Part shown: piece after piece, positions 32,566-42,947 of the stretch
Layout: every line of letters begins with the position of its first letter
How positions within the stretch are numbered: position 1 is the stretch's first letter
NCBI RefSeq assembly: GCF_001590605.1
Contig: NZ_CP014504.1
Span: 496,001 to 560,000, forward strand
Reading direction: 5' to 3'
DNA length: 64,000 bases
Origin: Pedobacter cryoconitis
Lineage (GTDB): Bacteria; Bacteroidota; Bacteroidia; Sphingobacteriales; Sphingobacteriaceae
Made by a program: the position numbers and the translations under genes
Notes under the pieces: generated by a model
Seen by the model: only the letters and a program-made list of their open reading frames with translations
Databases searched by the model: none
What the model was told of the DNA's origin: nothing

Positions 32566-34305
32566 ATGAAAATAAAAACCAAACTCCGCCTCGGATTCGG
32601 ATTCCTATTTGTGGTGGTACTCTTATTCGGCTCAATCTCACTCTACTACATGAACCAAATCTCGGTCAGTGCAAAAGTGATTCTGAAAGACAACTACGAA
32701 ACCCTGAGTTACACCAGAGAAATGCGTTCCATACTCGACCAGAACGACCTTCCCCTCACCACAGAACTACAGAAAAAATTCACAAAACAACTAAACCTCG
32801 AATCAAAAAACGTGACCGAGAAAGGAGAAAGAGAGGCCGTAAATAATCTCAAACAATCCTTCAGCGAACTCACTAACCCTGCAAAGCAAAAAACAGCACT
32901 TGCAAAGATCAGATCTCAACTCACGATTATCGACAAACTCAACATGGACGGTATCGTCAGAAAAAACGATGTCGCTCAAAAATCCGTTGAAAAAGCCAGC
33001 CTGTACCTGATTACCGCGGCCAGCTTCTGCTTCCTCGTTCTATTCTCCTTCATCGTCAACTTCCCGGGATTTGTCGCCAACCCCCTAAGAGAATTCTCCG
33101 AAGCCATCCAGGAAATCGGGCGTAAAAATTACAAACAAAGACTCGAATTTGACGGCACTGACGAATTCGCAGAACTCGCCAGATCATTCAATGAAATGGT
33201 TGAACAACTCAACAAATGGGAAAACAGTAACCTTGCTAAAATCCAATCAGAAAAACTACGGATCGAAGCCATTATCGAACAAATGCAAGACGCCATCATC
33301 GGGCTTAACGAAAAACAAGAAATCCTTTTCATGAATAAAGTTGCCGCACAAATCCTGAACCTTGACAAAGGAAAAGTAAACGGATCCAACGTCAAAGACC
33401 TCATGAAGAAAAACGATCTTCTGGCCAGGATCATGAATAACGAAAAAAACGACCAACCCATAAAAATCTACGCAGACCAGAAAGAATCCTACTTTCAACT
33501 CCAAAAAAGAGAAATTATCGTACCCATATTCGAAGACCAGGAACTACCCGTTCTGCAAACCGGTAAAACAGCCGGGACAGTCTACATCCTCAATAACATT
33601 ACCCAATTTAAAGAACTCGACGAAGCTAAAACCAACTTCATTGCTACCGTATCCCACGAACTTAAAACACCCATATCATCCATAAAAATGAGCCTTAAAC
33701 TCTTGGACGACGAAAGGATCGGGCTCATGAACACAGAACAAAAACAACTCGTTGAACACATCAAAGACGACTGCAGCCGTCTGTTAAAAATTACCAGTGA
33801 ACTCCTTGACCTTGCACAAGTAGAAACAGGTAACCTGCAACTAAACTTTGTCAAAGCCAATCCATTGGAAATCGTAAACTACGCCCTGAACGCAGTCCGT
33901 TTCCAAGCCGGGCAGAAAAACATTCAACTCGAACTCATCAGTAAAGAAAACCTGCCGCTTGTCAACGCAGACGTAGAAAAAACAGCCTGGGTGCTCATTA
34001 ACTTTCTATCCAATGCCCTGCGCTACAGCTCAGAAAAATCAAAAGTTCAAATCGAAATACAAGAAAAAAAACAAGGAATAGAATTTTCCGTAAAAGACTT
34101 CGGAAAAGGAATAGACGAACAATATCAAAAAAGACTCTTTGACCGCTACTTCCAGGTACCCACAGACGGAAACAACAAATCAGGCTCTGGCTTAGGACTG
34201 GCAATTTCCAAAGACTTTATAGAAGCCGAAAACGGTAAAATATGGGTAGAAAGTGAAATAGGGGAAGGAAGCCGCTTCTGCTTCTTCCTTCCCGTTGCTG
34301 AATAA
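32566..34305 (+). CDS. Sensor histidine kinase (HAMP-PAS-HisKA-HATPase) linked to kdp
   Basis: A 579-aa membrane kinase. There are two transmembrane helices (LGFGFLFVVVLLFGSISLYYM and LYLITAASFCFLVLFSFIVNF) around a periplasmic helical sensor, then HAMP (NPLREFSEAIQEIGRKNYKQRLEF), PAS (IEAIIEQMQDAIIGLNEKQEILFMN), HisKA with the phosphoryl His in VSHELKTPISS, and HATPase with N box LSNALRYSS, G1 DFGKGI and G2 GSGLGLAI. The ATG at 32566 precedes the first helix; the frame continues upstream without support. It probably serves as the kinase half for the split KdpD. No response regulator is adjacent. By eye its codons end in C (CTC, AAC, ATC) more often than those of its neighbours. Confidence 0.9.
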   Translation: MKIKTKLRLGFGFLFVVVLLFGSISLYYMNQISVSAKVILKDNYETLSYTREMRSILDQNDLPLTTELQKKFTKQLNLESKNVTEKGEREAVNNLKQSFSELTNPAKQKTALAKIRSQLTIIDKLNMDGIVRKNDVAQKSVEKASLYLITAASFCFLVLFSFIVNFPGFVANPLREFSEAIQEIGRKNYKQRLEFDGTDEFAELARSFNEMVEQLNKWENSNLAKIQSEKLRIEAIIEQMQDAIIGLNEKQEILFMNKVAAQILNLDKGKVNGSNVKDLMKKNDLLARIMNNEKNDQPIKIYADQKESYFQLQKREIIVPIFEDQELPVLQTGKTAGTVYILNNITQFKELDEAKTNFIATVSHELKTPISSIKMSLKLLDDERIGLMNTEQKQLVEHIKDDCSRLLKITSELLDLAQVETGNLQLNFVKANPLEIVNYALNAVRFQAGQKNIQLELISKENLPLVNADVEKTAWVLINFLSNALRYSSEKSKVQIEIQEKKQGIEFSVKDFGKGIDEQYQKRLFDRYFQVPTDGNNKSGSGLGLAISKDFIEAENGKIWVESEIGEGSRFCFFLPVAE

Positions 34306-34313
34306 TCTTTTGG

Positions 34314-35297
34314 TTAGGTGATCATGCTAAAGGCCAGCGCGGCAGCTAACTTAGCCGTGCGCTGGTCTTGATCAAAAACCGGATTACACTCTGCAATATC
34401 CATGCTGATAACCTTTCCACTAGCCATCACCGCCTTCAAGCAACTAAAGAAAAACGCATCAGGAATAAGACCACTAAAAGCAGCAGCACTTACCCCGGGT
34501 GCAAACGAAGACGAAAATACATCCATGCAAATCGTCAGGTAAATATGCGTTGAACCCGCAATAAACTCCTCCAGCTGACGCTGAATCAACTCCTGATTTG
34601 AAGCCATAAAACCTTCTGCAGCAATATGCTGAACACCCAGTCCCGCAGCCGTATCAAATAAATACTTCGTATTGCTGTTCAGCTGGATCCCAACAGGCAT
34701 ATACCTGAATGGCTTGCCCGATACCTTGCAATCCTGCGCAATCTGAAAAAAACCAGTACCAGAATTTGTACCATGCGCATTAGGCTCGCGCAAATCAAAA
34801 TGCGCATCAAAATTGATCACACCAATATTATCCCCCTTAGCTATATAACTATCGATACCCGTATAATGTCCATAAGCAACCTCATGACCACCACCAATAA
34901 CCAAAGGCCGGTAACCATCTGCTAAAGCAAAGCCAACAACCTCAGCAAGCGAACGTTGCGCACCCTCCATATCCTGATCCGTACAAAAAATATCACCTAA
35001 ATCAAGGAAAACAGTATCTTCAGGAAAATGAACAGGTAAATTGCAACAAGCCTTACGGAAATGAGCCGGGCCATCTTTTGCACCAACTCTGCCACCATTA
35101 CGTCTCACTCCCTCGTCACAAGAAAAACCAATCAAAGCAATTCCCTGCTGACCCGGTGAGAGCAACGGGATAACCCCATGTAAAAGATCAACTAAAATCA
35201 CCCGCTGATGCCAGCGTTGAACAGCCAGATCAGTCCCATCATTACGTCCAGACCAAGTCTCAACCCATGTTTTGCGATAAAATAAAGAGTCTATCAT
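34314..35297 (-). CDS. hutG: Formimidoylglutamase HutG
   Basis: Arginase/ureohydrolase-family enzyme (327 aa) that converts formimidoylglutamate to glutamate and formamide, the last step of this hut pathway. Metal-binding blocks: GGGHEVAYG, INFDAHFDLRE and ICMDVFSSSFAPG. The last normally reads SxDxDxxDPxxxPG; here the first Asp is Cys, as I recall from other HutG-like proteins of Bacteroidota. It overlaps hutI by 4 bases (ATGA), so it is coupled. It is the last gene of the leftward operon and ends 8 bases from the convergent kinase gene. Confidence 0.88.
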   Translation of the reverse strand: MIDSLFYRKTWVETWSGRNDGTDLAVQRWHQRVILVDLLHGVIPLLSPGQQGIALIGFSCDEGVRRNGGRVGAKDGPAHFRKACCNLPVHFPEDTVFLDLGDIFCTDQDMEGAQRSLAEVVGFALADGYRPLVIGGGHEVAYGHYTGIDSYIAKGDNIGVINFDAHFDLREPNAHGTNSGTGFFQIAQDCKVSGKPFRYMPVGIQLNSNTKYLFDTAAGLGVQHIAAEGFMASNQELIQRQLEEFIAGSTHIYLTICMDVFSSSFAPGVSAAAFSGLIPDAFFFSCLKAVMASGKVISMDIAECNPVFDQDQRTAKLAAALAFSMIT

Positions 35298-36520
35298 ACG
35301 ATTGTTCCGTTTTTCCAGACCATACCTGGTTTAATTTTTCCCTGATGGTATAAAATCTCCCGGTAATCACTACAAGGATAAGCCTGCATATCAGCTAACA
35401 TCCCCTCGGTCAACGTACCACGATCCTTTAAACCCAATGCCTTTGCAGCTCTGAAAGTCAATCCTGCGAAAACCTCAGCTGTGCATAATTTCTCTGCAGC
35501 ACTCATGACCGCAGCTTGCATCAATAAATCCCCCATAGGCGCAGAACCTGGATTCCAATCACTTGCAATAGCCAGACAAGCACCTGCATCCAATAATTTC
35601 CTTGCAGGCGCATATTGCATCCCTAAACCCAAAGAAGCACCAGGAAGCACAACAGCTACCGTCTCAGTACCCTTTAACAACGCAGCTTCTCTTTCCGTAC
35701 TCGCTTCCAGATGATCTGCCGAAACAGCCCCAACTTCAATAGCTACTTCCAGTCCACTGGTCGTAAACTGATCCGCATGTACTGTAATTTCAAAACCCAG
35801 CGCTTTTGCAGCCAGTAAATAAGGAACTGAGGCCTTGCGGTCAAAAGCACTCTCTTCGATGAAAATATCTACCCGGTTTGCCAGATCCTCCGCCTTCACC
35901 AACGGTAATAAATCTGCCAGTACATGATCCAGATACTCCACCTGTGAACCCTCAAAATCTTTCGGTAAAAGATGTGCTGCCAAACAAGTAGGAATCAAAT
36001 CGGCAACAGTAGTTAAAGCAATCTCTTTAATCGCTCTCAGCATTTTCAGCTCATTGCTTACATCCAGTCCATAACCACTCTTAATTTCTATCGTAGTCAC
36101 TCCATCTGCCAAATGCCGCTGTACCCTTTGCTCCAGTAATTCCACAAGCTTTGGCAACCCTGCTGCGCGCGTTTGCGTTACAGAATCCCAAATACCACCA
36201 CCACTTTTCGCAATTTCCAGATAAGTTTTGCCTTGAATACGCAAGCTATAATCCTTCGCTCTGCTTCCTGCAAAACAGATATGCGTATGGCAATCAATAA
36301 AGCCAGGAAGCAAAACCTGCTCCCCCTCAATTTTTTCCAGCGGCAACTCAGGATTTGCAAGACGTAAACTCTCAAAATCACCAGTAGCCACGATCTTTCC
36401 ATTTTCTACAATAACCCCACCACCAGGAATCACTTCAAGCTGGTCATCATTTATAGCACCATTCAGCGCTAATCCCGATAAGGTCAGGATCTCGCTGAAT
36501 GGACCGATTAGTTTTTTCAT
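35294..36520 (-). CDS. hutI: Imidazolonepropionase HutI
   Basis: Amidohydrolase of 408 aa that hydrolyses imidazolone propionate to formimidoylglutamate (third step). Metal and active-site blocks: FIDCHTHICFAGSR (HxH), EIKSGYGLD, TVHADQF (metal His), SADHLE and SDWNPGSAPMGDLL. Normal length. Start ATG 36520; it follows hutU by 15 bases and overlaps hutG. Confidence 0.96.
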   Translation of the reverse strand: MKKLIGPFSEILTLSGLALNGAINDDQLEVIPGGGVIVENGKIVATGDFESLRLANPELPLEKIEGEQVLLPGFIDCHTHICFAGSRAKDYSLRIQGKTYLEIAKSGGGIWDSVTQTRAAGLPKLVELLEQRVQRHLADGVTTIEIKSGYGLDVSNELKMLRAIKEIALTTVADLIPTCLAAHLLPKDFEGSQVEYLDHVLADLLPLVKAEDLANRVDIFIEESAFDRKASVPYLLAAKALGFEITVHADQFTTSGLEVAIEVGAVSADHLEASTEREAALLKGTETVAVVLPGASLGLGMQYAPARKLLDAGACLAIASDWNPGSAPMGDLLMQAAVMSAAEKLCTAEVFAGLTFRAAKALGLKDRGTLTEGMLADMQAYPCSDYREILYHQGKIKPGMVWKNGTIV

Positions 36521-36535
36521 CTCAAATGTGTTAAA

Positions 36536-38209
36536 CTATCCTATTTTTAAACCGAACTTTTCGGCCCATATTTCTGCCTGCTCATAACCTGCATCTGCAT
36601 GACGGAAGATACCCATAGCCGGGTCATTGTACAATACACGGCTGATGCAACTCGCAGCGCGCTCAGTTCCGTCTGCCAATACCACCATACCCGCATGCTG
36701 CGAATAACCCATTCCTACACCACCACCATGATGGAAAGAAACCCAGGTTGCGCCACCCGAAGTATTGGCCATCAAGTTCAATAAAGGCCAGTCAGAAACT
36801 GCATCAGAGCCATCTTTCATAGACTCCGTTTCACGGTTAGGGGATGCAACAGAACCACAATCCAAATGATCGCGGCCAATAACGATCGGCCCTTTTACTT
36901 TGCCGCTTGCGACCAGTTCATTGAAAATCAGACCTGCTTTTTCGCGTTCACCCATACCTAACCAGCAAATACGTGCCGGTAAGCCCTGGAAACTAATTTT
37001 ATCCTGCGCTTTTTGCAGCCAGTTGATCAAATGCGTGTTTTCCGGAAATGCTTCCATCAACGCACGATCAGTTACATAAATATCTTCAGGATCACCAGAT
37101 AAAGCTACCCATCTGAACGGGCCTTTACCTTCACAGAATAACGGTCTGATATAAGCAGGTGTAAAACCAGGGAAGTTAAACGCATCTTTTTCTCCACCTT
37201 GTTTAGCAAACTCTCTTAAATTATTTCCATAATCAAAAGTAACCGCACCCAGTTTTTGCAATTCAAGCATGAAACCTACATGGCGGGCCATACTTTTCAA
37301 TGACAATGCTTTATATTTTTCGGGATCACTTTTTCTAAGCGCCAGAGCTTCAGGTAAAGATAAACCGTTAGGCACATACCCATTCAAAGGATCATGTGCA
37401 GAAGTCTGGTCAGTCAGGATATCCGGAACTAAACCATCAGCAGTTAAACGCTCCAGTAAATCACCGGCATCCATGACAATTCCGATAGAAATAGCCGCAC
37501 CAGAAGCTTTAGCTTCATTGACCCAATTAATCGCTTCTTCATAAGCATGCGTAATCCGGTCAATGTATTGTGTATCTACACGTTTTTGAATTCTGGTTTC
37601 ATCTACATCAGCACCTAAAAAGATAGCACCTGCCATAGTTGCTGCCAGTGGCTGCGCGCCACCCATACCACCAATACCAGCACTTACAATCAGTTTGCCC
37701 GTCAAATCATGATTGAAATGCTGACGGCCACACTCTACAAAAGTCTCGTAGGTACCTTGTAAAATACCCTGCGTACCAATATAAATCCAGCTACCTGCTG
37801 TCATCTGGCCGTACATCATTAATCCTTTGCTGCGCAATTCATTGAAATGCTCCCAATTTGCCCATGCAGGTACTAAATTACTATTCGCAATTAAAACGCG
37901 TGGTGCCTGGGGATGACTTCTGATGATACCTACCGGTTTGCCCGATTGTACCAATAAAGAATGGTGCTCATCCAGTTCCAATAAAATTTCAATGATCTTG
38001 CGCAATGATTCCGGGTTACGGGCAGCCTGGCCAATACCGCCATAAACTACTAATTCTTCCGGGTTTTCGGCAACCTCACCATCCAGGTTATTCAGCAACA
38101 TGCGCAATACAGACTCTGTCTGCCAGCTTTTAGCATGTAATTGCATCCCTCTTGGTGCTTTATAAAACGGATGCTTGGCGTAGGTGTTAATAAATTCTGA
38201 AGTCGTCAT
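36536..38209 (-). CDS. hutU: Urocanate hydratase HutU
   Basis: NAD-dependent urocanase (557 aa) converting urocanate to imidazolone propionate (second step). Signature blocks: [46 protein letters not shown] (NAD binding), [12 protein letters not shown] and the conserved [19 protein letters not shown] region near the C terminus. ATG 38209 ([10 protein letters not shown]) is chosen; it lies 22 bases inside the 3' end of hutH, showing coupling. A longer frame to 38248 overlaps hutH further and is unlikely. Confidence 0.96.
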   Translation of the reverse strand: MTTSEFINTYAKHPFYKAPRGMQLHAKSWQTESVLRMLLNNLDGEVAENPEELVVYGGIGQAARNPESLRKIIEILLELDEHHSLLVQSGKPVGIIRSHPQAPRVLIANSNLVPAWANWEHFNELRSKGLMMYGQMTAGSWIYIGTQGILQGTYETFVECGRQHFNHDLTGKLIVSAGIGGMGGAQPLAATMAGAIFLGADVDETRIQKRVDTQYIDRITHAYEEAINWVNEAKASGAAISIGIVMDAGDLLERLTADGLVPDILTDQTSAHDPLNGYVPNGLSLPEALALRKSDPEKYKALSLKSMARHVGFMLELQKLGAVTFDYGNNLREFAKQGGEKDAFNFPGFTPAYIRPLFCEGKGPFRWVALSGDPEDIYVTDRALMEAFPENTHLINWLQKAQDKISFQGLPARICWLGMGEREKAGLIFNELVASGKVKGPIVIGRDHLDCGSVASPNRETESMKDGSDAVSDWPLLNLMANTSGGATWVSFHHGGGVGMGYSQHAGMVVLADGTERAASCISRVLYNDPAMGIFRHADAGYEQAEIWAEKFGLKIG

Positions 38210-39749
38210 CGTTGAATAGGTTAATATGGTTAGCAATGGCAGTTTCATTCGCAGTCTGCAATAATGAACCGTTAGTTATCAAATGATGTAATTGATTAAT
38301 ATCGTCTGCAAAAAGACGGTCTTCCTTGATATAAGGAACATGTTTTCTGATTAAATCATGGCAGGCCTCAATTACCGGTGTTGATTTCAAAGGCCGTCTG
38401 AATTCTATAGCCTGTGCAGCATATAAAAGTTCAATCGCCTGGATAAATTCAAGGTTATCAATCACCATATGCAGCTTTCTTCCGCTAATAGAGCCCATAG
38501 AAACATGGTCTTCCTGCCCTAGAGAAGTAGGGACGCTATCCGCACTTGCCGGAAAGCATAAAGTTTTATTCTCGGTTACCAATGCTGCTGTTGTATATTG
38601 AGGGATCATTAAACCAGAGTTTAACCCTGCATCAGCAATCAGTAATTTTGGTAAATCATATTTACCTTCATTCATCAGGTAACAACGACGATCTGCAATA
38701 TTTCCTAATTCTGCTGCGGCAACCGTTGCATAATCAAGCACCATAGCTAAAGGTTGTCCGTGGAAATTTCCTCCACTGATCGTATCTTCTGCACTAAAAA
38801 TAACCGGGTTATCAGTCACTGAATTCAGCTCAATCTCTGTTAATTCTTTTAAATGTAACCAGGCATTACGCGAAGCACCATGTACCTGCGGCATACAGCG
38901 GATAGAATAAGGGTCCTGTACACGGCTGCAATTGATATGTGAAGTTCCGATTGCTGAACCTTCGAGGATTGCAGATAAGCGGTGGGCAACCAGTTTAGTG
39001 CCTTTATAAGGTCTTAAATTATGTAAACGCTCATCAAAGGGGCGGGTAGAACCAGTCAGGCCTTCTAAAGACATTGCTCCGCTTAAATCAGCCAGATCCA
39101 ATGCATCATTCAACCGCTGAACCGCTTTAACAGCAAAAGCAAGAATAAACTGCGTGCCATTAATCAGCGCTAACCCTTCTTTTGGGCCTAATACGATTGG
39201 TTTTAAATGATATTGTTCCAGCATTTTTGCAGCTGAGACTTTTTCTCCATGGATAAACACTTCACCTAAACCAATTAAAGGCAGAAACAGGTGAGATAGG
39301 GGAGCAAGGTCACCAGAAGCACCTACCGAACCTTTTTCAGGAACAAAGGGAATAATGTCATTGTCAATATGCCAGATAATACGGGTTAATGTTTGTGGGG
39401 CAATACCAGAAAATCCCTTTGCTAAAGCCTGAACTTTAGTAATCATCATGATTTTGGCAATTTCCAGAGGAATTGGCTTACCTACACCAACACTATGACT
39501 TTTAAGGATATTGCTTTGTAAAAGCGAAGTGTCTTTTTCCGAAATATGGGTATCACATAATGGGCCGAATCCTGTGTTAACGCCATATACAGGTTTTTGA
39601 CTGCGGACAATCTTTTGTACTTCTTCCCACGAAGATTGAATATTTGCTGCTGCTTCAGGACTAACCTGGCCCTTGGTCTGACCAGCTGCAATAGCCAGGC
39701 AAATTCCACTGGTCAGGTGGTCAGTTCCATAAAAAAATGAGTTATGCAT
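38187..39749 (-). CDS. hutH: Histidine ammonia-lyase HutH
   Basis: First enzyme of histidine degradation (520 aa): removes ammonia from L-histidine to give urocanate. The self-made MIO cofactor forms from the Ala-Ser-Gly triad in [25 protein letters not shown] and the C-terminal QEDHVSMGS block are also present. It overlaps the MarR gene by 8 bases at its start and hutU by 22 bases at its end, so four enzymes and the regulator form one leftward operon. Confidence 0.97.
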   Translation of the reverse strand: MHNSFFYGTDHLTSGICLAIAAGQTKGQVSPEAAANIQSSWEEVQKIVRSQKPVYGVNTGFGPLCDTHISEKDTSLLQSNILKSHSVGVGKPIPLEIAKIMMITKVQALAKGFSGIAPQTLTRIIWHIDNDIIPFVPEKGSVGASGDLAPLSHLFLPLIGLGEVFIHGEKVSAAKMLEQYHLKPIVLGPKEGLALINGTQFILAFAVKAVQRLNDALDLADLSGAMSLEGLTGSTRPFDERLHNLRPYKGTKLVAHRLSAILEGSAIGTSHINCSRVQDPYSIRCMPQVHGASRNAWLHLKELTEIELNSVTDNPVIFSAEDTISGGNFHGQPLAMVLDYATVAAAELGNIADRRCYLMNEGKYDLPKLLIADAGLNSGLMIPQYTTAALVTENKTLCFPASADSVPTSLGQEDHVSMGSISGRKLHMVIDNLEFIQAIELLYAAQAIEFRRPLKSTPVIEACHDLIRKHVPYIKEDRLFADDINQLHHLITNGSLLQTANETAIANHINLFNDDDFRIY

Positions 39750-40251
39750 TGGATGGAGATTTAACAGGGTGATGAATTTTGTGTTGAATATTTTTAACGA
39801 TATCGATGGATTTGAAAGTAGTTTCCAGTTTAGTCAGCGTGGCTAATATCGCGCTGCCTTCTTCGCTTGCGCCTGCTACTTCTTCCATGGTTGCAGTGAT
39901 GGCATCCCAAACAGGAATGATCCGCTCTAAAAGTGCTTTTCCTTCTTCACTCAGGGTCACTAATTGTTTACGGGCATCTTCAGCGCTGGTTGTACTGATG
40001 ACTAAACCTTTGTTTTTGAGGTTGGTAACCAACTGGCTCGCTGCGGGATGAGAAACTTCAATCTGTTCACATAGTTCCTGAATGGTTAATGTTTTATTTT
40101 CAGAGAGTAGGTAGAATACTGGGAACCAGGTGGTTTCAAAGACGATACCTTCTGCCCTGTATGATTTGTTGATTTCTGAAAGAAAGAGTTCACTCAACCG
40201 TTTCAACCGGCTGCCTAACACTAAATATCCTAATGACTGATAGTAATTCAT
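39742..40251 (-). CDS. MarR-family regulator of the hut operon
   Basis: A 169-aa winged-helix regulator. The DNA-binding part is LTIQELCEQIEVSHPAASQLVTNLKNKGLVISTTSAEDARKQLVTLSEEG, the usual MarR HTH plus wing. ATG 40251 (MNYYQSLGYLV) fits; a TTG at 40257 is the only other start. It is the first gene of the operon, overlapping hutH by 8 bases. A perfect 22-bp palindrome at 40269-40290, 18 bases upstream, is a likely binding site, so autorepression relieved by a pathway metabolite (for example urocanate) is the simplest model; the ligand is inference. Confidence 0.88.
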   Translation of the reverse strand: MNYYQSLGYLVLGSRLKRLSELFLSEINKSYRAEGIVFETTWFPVFYLLSENKTLTIQELCEQIEVSHPAASQLVTNLKNKGLVISTTSAEDARKQLVTLSEEGKALLERIIPVWDAITATMEEVAGASEEGSAILATLTKLETTFKSIDIVKNIQHKIHHPVKSPSNA

Positions 40252-40268
40252 ACTCAAATATATAAGTA

Positions 40269-40290
40269 ATTATATAAGTACTTATATAAT
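40269..40290. promoter_or_regulatory. 22-bp palindromic operator of the MarR-hut operon
   Basis: The arms ATTATATAAGT/ACTTATATAAT pair perfectly. A further half-site-like ATATAAGTAATTAT lies directly to the left (from about 40259), between the palindrome and the start codon. This is the size and symmetry expected of a MarR dimer operator. Confidence 0.8.
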
Positions 40291-40424
40291 TTGGTGAAAA
40301 TAATTGTAAATACTATGATAGTTAGGTGCTTAGCTGTGTCTGAGCAGTAGTTGACAAAAGGTTAAGCTCTACTTTGATAAAAGATAAAGCGCATTTTAAA
40401 CAAGTCTCTAGCTGGGTTCTGTTG

Positions 40425-40522
40425 CAGTTTGAAGCGGGTTTGATACGGGTTTGATACGGGTTTGAAACGCCTCGACCCGTATCAAACCCGTATCAAACCC
40501 GCTTCAAACCCGTATCAAACTG
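40425..40522. repeat. Inverted array of 11-nt GTTTGATACGG repeats
   Basis: Forward units (GTTTGAAGCGG, GTTTGATACGG twice, GTTTGAAACG) run into reverse-complement units (ACCCGTATCAA three times, ACCCGCTTCAA once), giving a 98-base structure opening CAGTTTG and closing CAAACTG. The two sides can pair over about 47 bases in several registers. No gene. It is neither CRISPR-like (no spacers) nor a standard terminator (no T run). Confidence 0.82.
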
Positions 40523-40926
40523 TAAGAGAACACAACCAATGTTACTACTGTTCTATTGTTCTTCGGGTAGACAAATAGAATCTTAAAGGGAAAGTAGCGG
40601 TCGTATATGCGCACAAAGAGATAGTGAAGATGATTGCTTTGTTTCTGTCCGGCTAAATTTTATCATTTTGAAATACCTTATTTCTGATAAAAATCATGGA
40701 TTAAATTTCAAGAAAATCTGAAGCAGATATTAAAGGAATATTAAGGAAAAATAAGATATGATAATTATTACTTTTTGATAGTCAATTGTTTATCTATCCT
40801 GTTAAATTTTTGCTTTTCTGACAGATACTCAGGAATTTTTTCGGAAATACTTCTTTTATATTTATTACGTTTAGTTTTTTTTACAACTATTTAATGATAG
40901 GTTTGGTAGCTCTTATCAAATGATAT
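40523..40926. other. Gene-free upstream region of the phosphoglycerol transferase gene
   Basis: About 400 bases, AT-rich, with no supported gene. TAGGTTTG (40898-40905) matches the Bacteroidota TAnnTTTG promoter element and lies 21 bases before the ATG at 40927; no clear -33 element is seen. Nothing else identified. Confidence 0.45.
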
Positions 40927-42882
40927 ATGGTCCCATTAATATTTAAAGGAAGGTACAGTGTTCTGTTTTCCTTTTTTGCTGTTTTTTTATTCAGCTCTTT
41001 CTTAATCCGGACAGGTCTGCTGGCCGTTTCATCTGGTAAGACAGATTTTTCCATACTATCCATTATTCAATTATATTTTACAGGCTTTTTCTATGACTTT
41101 GGCGTAGCCCTTTTCCTGGTTACACTTTTCAGTATATACCTTTTATTTTTACCTCAGAAGTGGGTAAACACCCTTACCAATAAAATCATTACTTATAGCT
41201 GGTTGTTCCTGATCCTGTTGATTTCCTTTTTCTCTTTCTTCGCAGAACTTACCTTCTGGCAGGAATTTGAAAGCCGTTTTAACTTTATCGCGGTTGATTA
41301 CCTGATTTATACCTACGAAGTTGTAAACAATATCAATGAATCCTATCCATTACCACTTTTGATAGGGGGTGTGTTATTATTGGTATTACTGGTAATGTTT
41401 CTGTTTGCGAAAAGAAAAGTTTTTACCCATGCTTTTCAATCTAATACTCCGTTCCGTACCCGGTTAATGATTTCTGGTTCATTGTTAATCCTGACCATAC
41501 TTTATCCTTTATTTGTTCGCAATTCATTCGCTGAAAGAGGAACTAACCGTTATCAGAATGAATTGTCAAAAGCTGGTATATATTCTTTTTTTGCTGCTTT
41601 TAAGAACAATGAACTGGACTATAATGATTTCTATGCTTTGTTACCTGAAAATGAGGCTTTCAAGGTAATCAGGAATGAATTAAAAGAGCCGAACAGTACT
41701 TTTGTGACTAACGGAAATTCTATCAAAAGAGAGATCAATAATACAGGAACTACCTATAAACCCAATGTAATAATGATTACGGTAGAAAGTCTGAGTGCTG
41801 ATTTTATGGAACACTTTGGCAATACGCAGAAGCTGATGCCTGTGCTGGATTCTCTGGCCACAACTAATCTGCTGTTTACCAATATGTATGCTACCGGAAC
41901 CAGGACAGTGAGAGGGATGGAGGCTTTGACTTTAGCCAGCCCACCGACACCAGGGAGCAGTGTGGTCAGAAGACAAGGAAATGAAAAACTAACTACAGTA
42001 GGTCACATTTTTGAAAAAGCCGGTTATAGCAGAGCCTTTTTTTATGGTGGCGATGGCTACTTTGATAACATGAACGAATACTTTGGCAGCAATGGATTTG
42101 ATATTATAGATAGAGGAAGAAATATTAAACTGGATGATGTTTATGAAACCAAAAGAACAATTATTCAAGACGATCAGGTTCATTTTGAAAATGCCTGGGG
42201 AATAAGTGATGAAGACTTATTTGCTGCGGTTACACGTGGTGCTGATGCAGAATTCAAACAGGGTAAACCATTTTATAATTTTGTGATGACAACTTCTAAT
42301 CACCGTCCATTCACTTTTCCAGAAGGTAAGATTAAGTATACGTCGGGAAGTGGAAGAGAAGGAGCAGTGCGCTACACGGATTATGCAATCGGTGAATTCC
42401 TGAAGAATATCAGCAACAAACCATGGTATAAAAATACAGTCATTATTATAGTTGCTGACCATTGTGCAAGCAGTGCAGGCAGAAATGAAATTGATATCAA
42501 TAAATACCATATTCCGTGTGTTATTCTCAATTTGCCAAAAAAGGGCAGCCAGGTAATTGATAAAATGTGTTCTCAAATTGATATTTATCCTACATTATTC
42601 AGTTTATTAGGCTGGAAATATGAAAGTAATTTATATGGGAAAAACCTTTTTGATCCCACTTATCAGCCCCGTGCGGTCTTGGGTACTTATCAAAAGCTGG
42701 CTTACCTGAAACAAGATAGCCTGGTGATCCTTGGCCCTCAGCAAAAAATGGAAACCTTCTTGTATAACAAGGCAAAGAATGAACAAGTTCCTGCTAAATT
42801 ATCAAAAAGGGTAACCGATCAGGCAATCGCGAACTATCAAACTGCTTACGACTTATTCAAAAGCGGGGGAATGCACCAGTAG
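40927..42882 (+). CDS. LTA synthase/sulfatase-family phosphoglycerol transferase
   Basis: A 651-aa inner-membrane enzyme of the alkaline phosphatase superfamily (MdoB/LtaS-like). About five transmembrane helices occupy residues 10-205. The external catalytic domain starts at NVIMITVESLSADF; the likely catalytic Thr is in YATGTRTVRGME; the metal-binding end is IIIVADHCAS. Such enzymes move phosphoglycerol or phosphoethanolamine from a phospholipid to a glycan or lipid A. It precedes a PAP2 phosphatase and an efflux system on the same strand, suggesting envelope remodelling; the acceptor is unknown. Confidence 0.87.
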   Translation: MVPLIFKGRYSVLFSFFAVFLFSSFLIRTGLLAVSSGKTDFSILSIIQLYFTGFFYDFGVALFLVTLFSIYLLFLPQKWVNTLTNKIITYSWLFLILLISFFSFFAELTFWQEFESRFNFIAVDYLIYTYEVVNNINESYPLPLLIGGVLLLVLLVMFLFAKRKVFTHAFQSNTPFRTRLMISGSLLILTILYPLFVRNSFAERGTNRYQNELSKAGIYSFFAAFKNNELDYNDFYALLPENEAFKVIRNELKEPNSTFVTNGNSIKREINNTGTTYKPNVIMITVESLSADFMEHFGNTQKLMPVLDSLATTNLLFTNMYATGTRTVRGMEALTLASPPTPGSSVVRRQGNEKLTTVGHIFEKAGYSRAFFYGGDGYFDNMNEYFGSNGFDIIDRGRNIKLDDVYETKRTIIQDDQVHFENAWGISDEDLFAAVTRGADAEFKQGKPFYNFVMTTSNHRPFTFPEGKIKYTSGSGREGAVRYTDYAIGEFLKNISNKPWYKNTVIIIVADHCASSAGRNEIDINKYHIPCVILNLPKKGSQVIDKMCSQIDIYPTLFSLLGWKYESNLYGKNLFDPTYQPRAVLGTYQKLAYLKQDSLVILGPQQKMETFLYNKAKNEQVPAKLSKRVTDQAIANYQTAYDLFKSGGMHQ

Positions 42883-42947
42883 CTACAAATTTCCTTCAGT
42901 ATTCAATAGTTTCTTTGCTTAATATCTATAAGCTTAAAGATTATTGC

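Noticed and set aside
40425..40522. CRISPR array
   Set aside because: Units are 11 bases with no spacers, occur in both orientations, and no cas genes are present.
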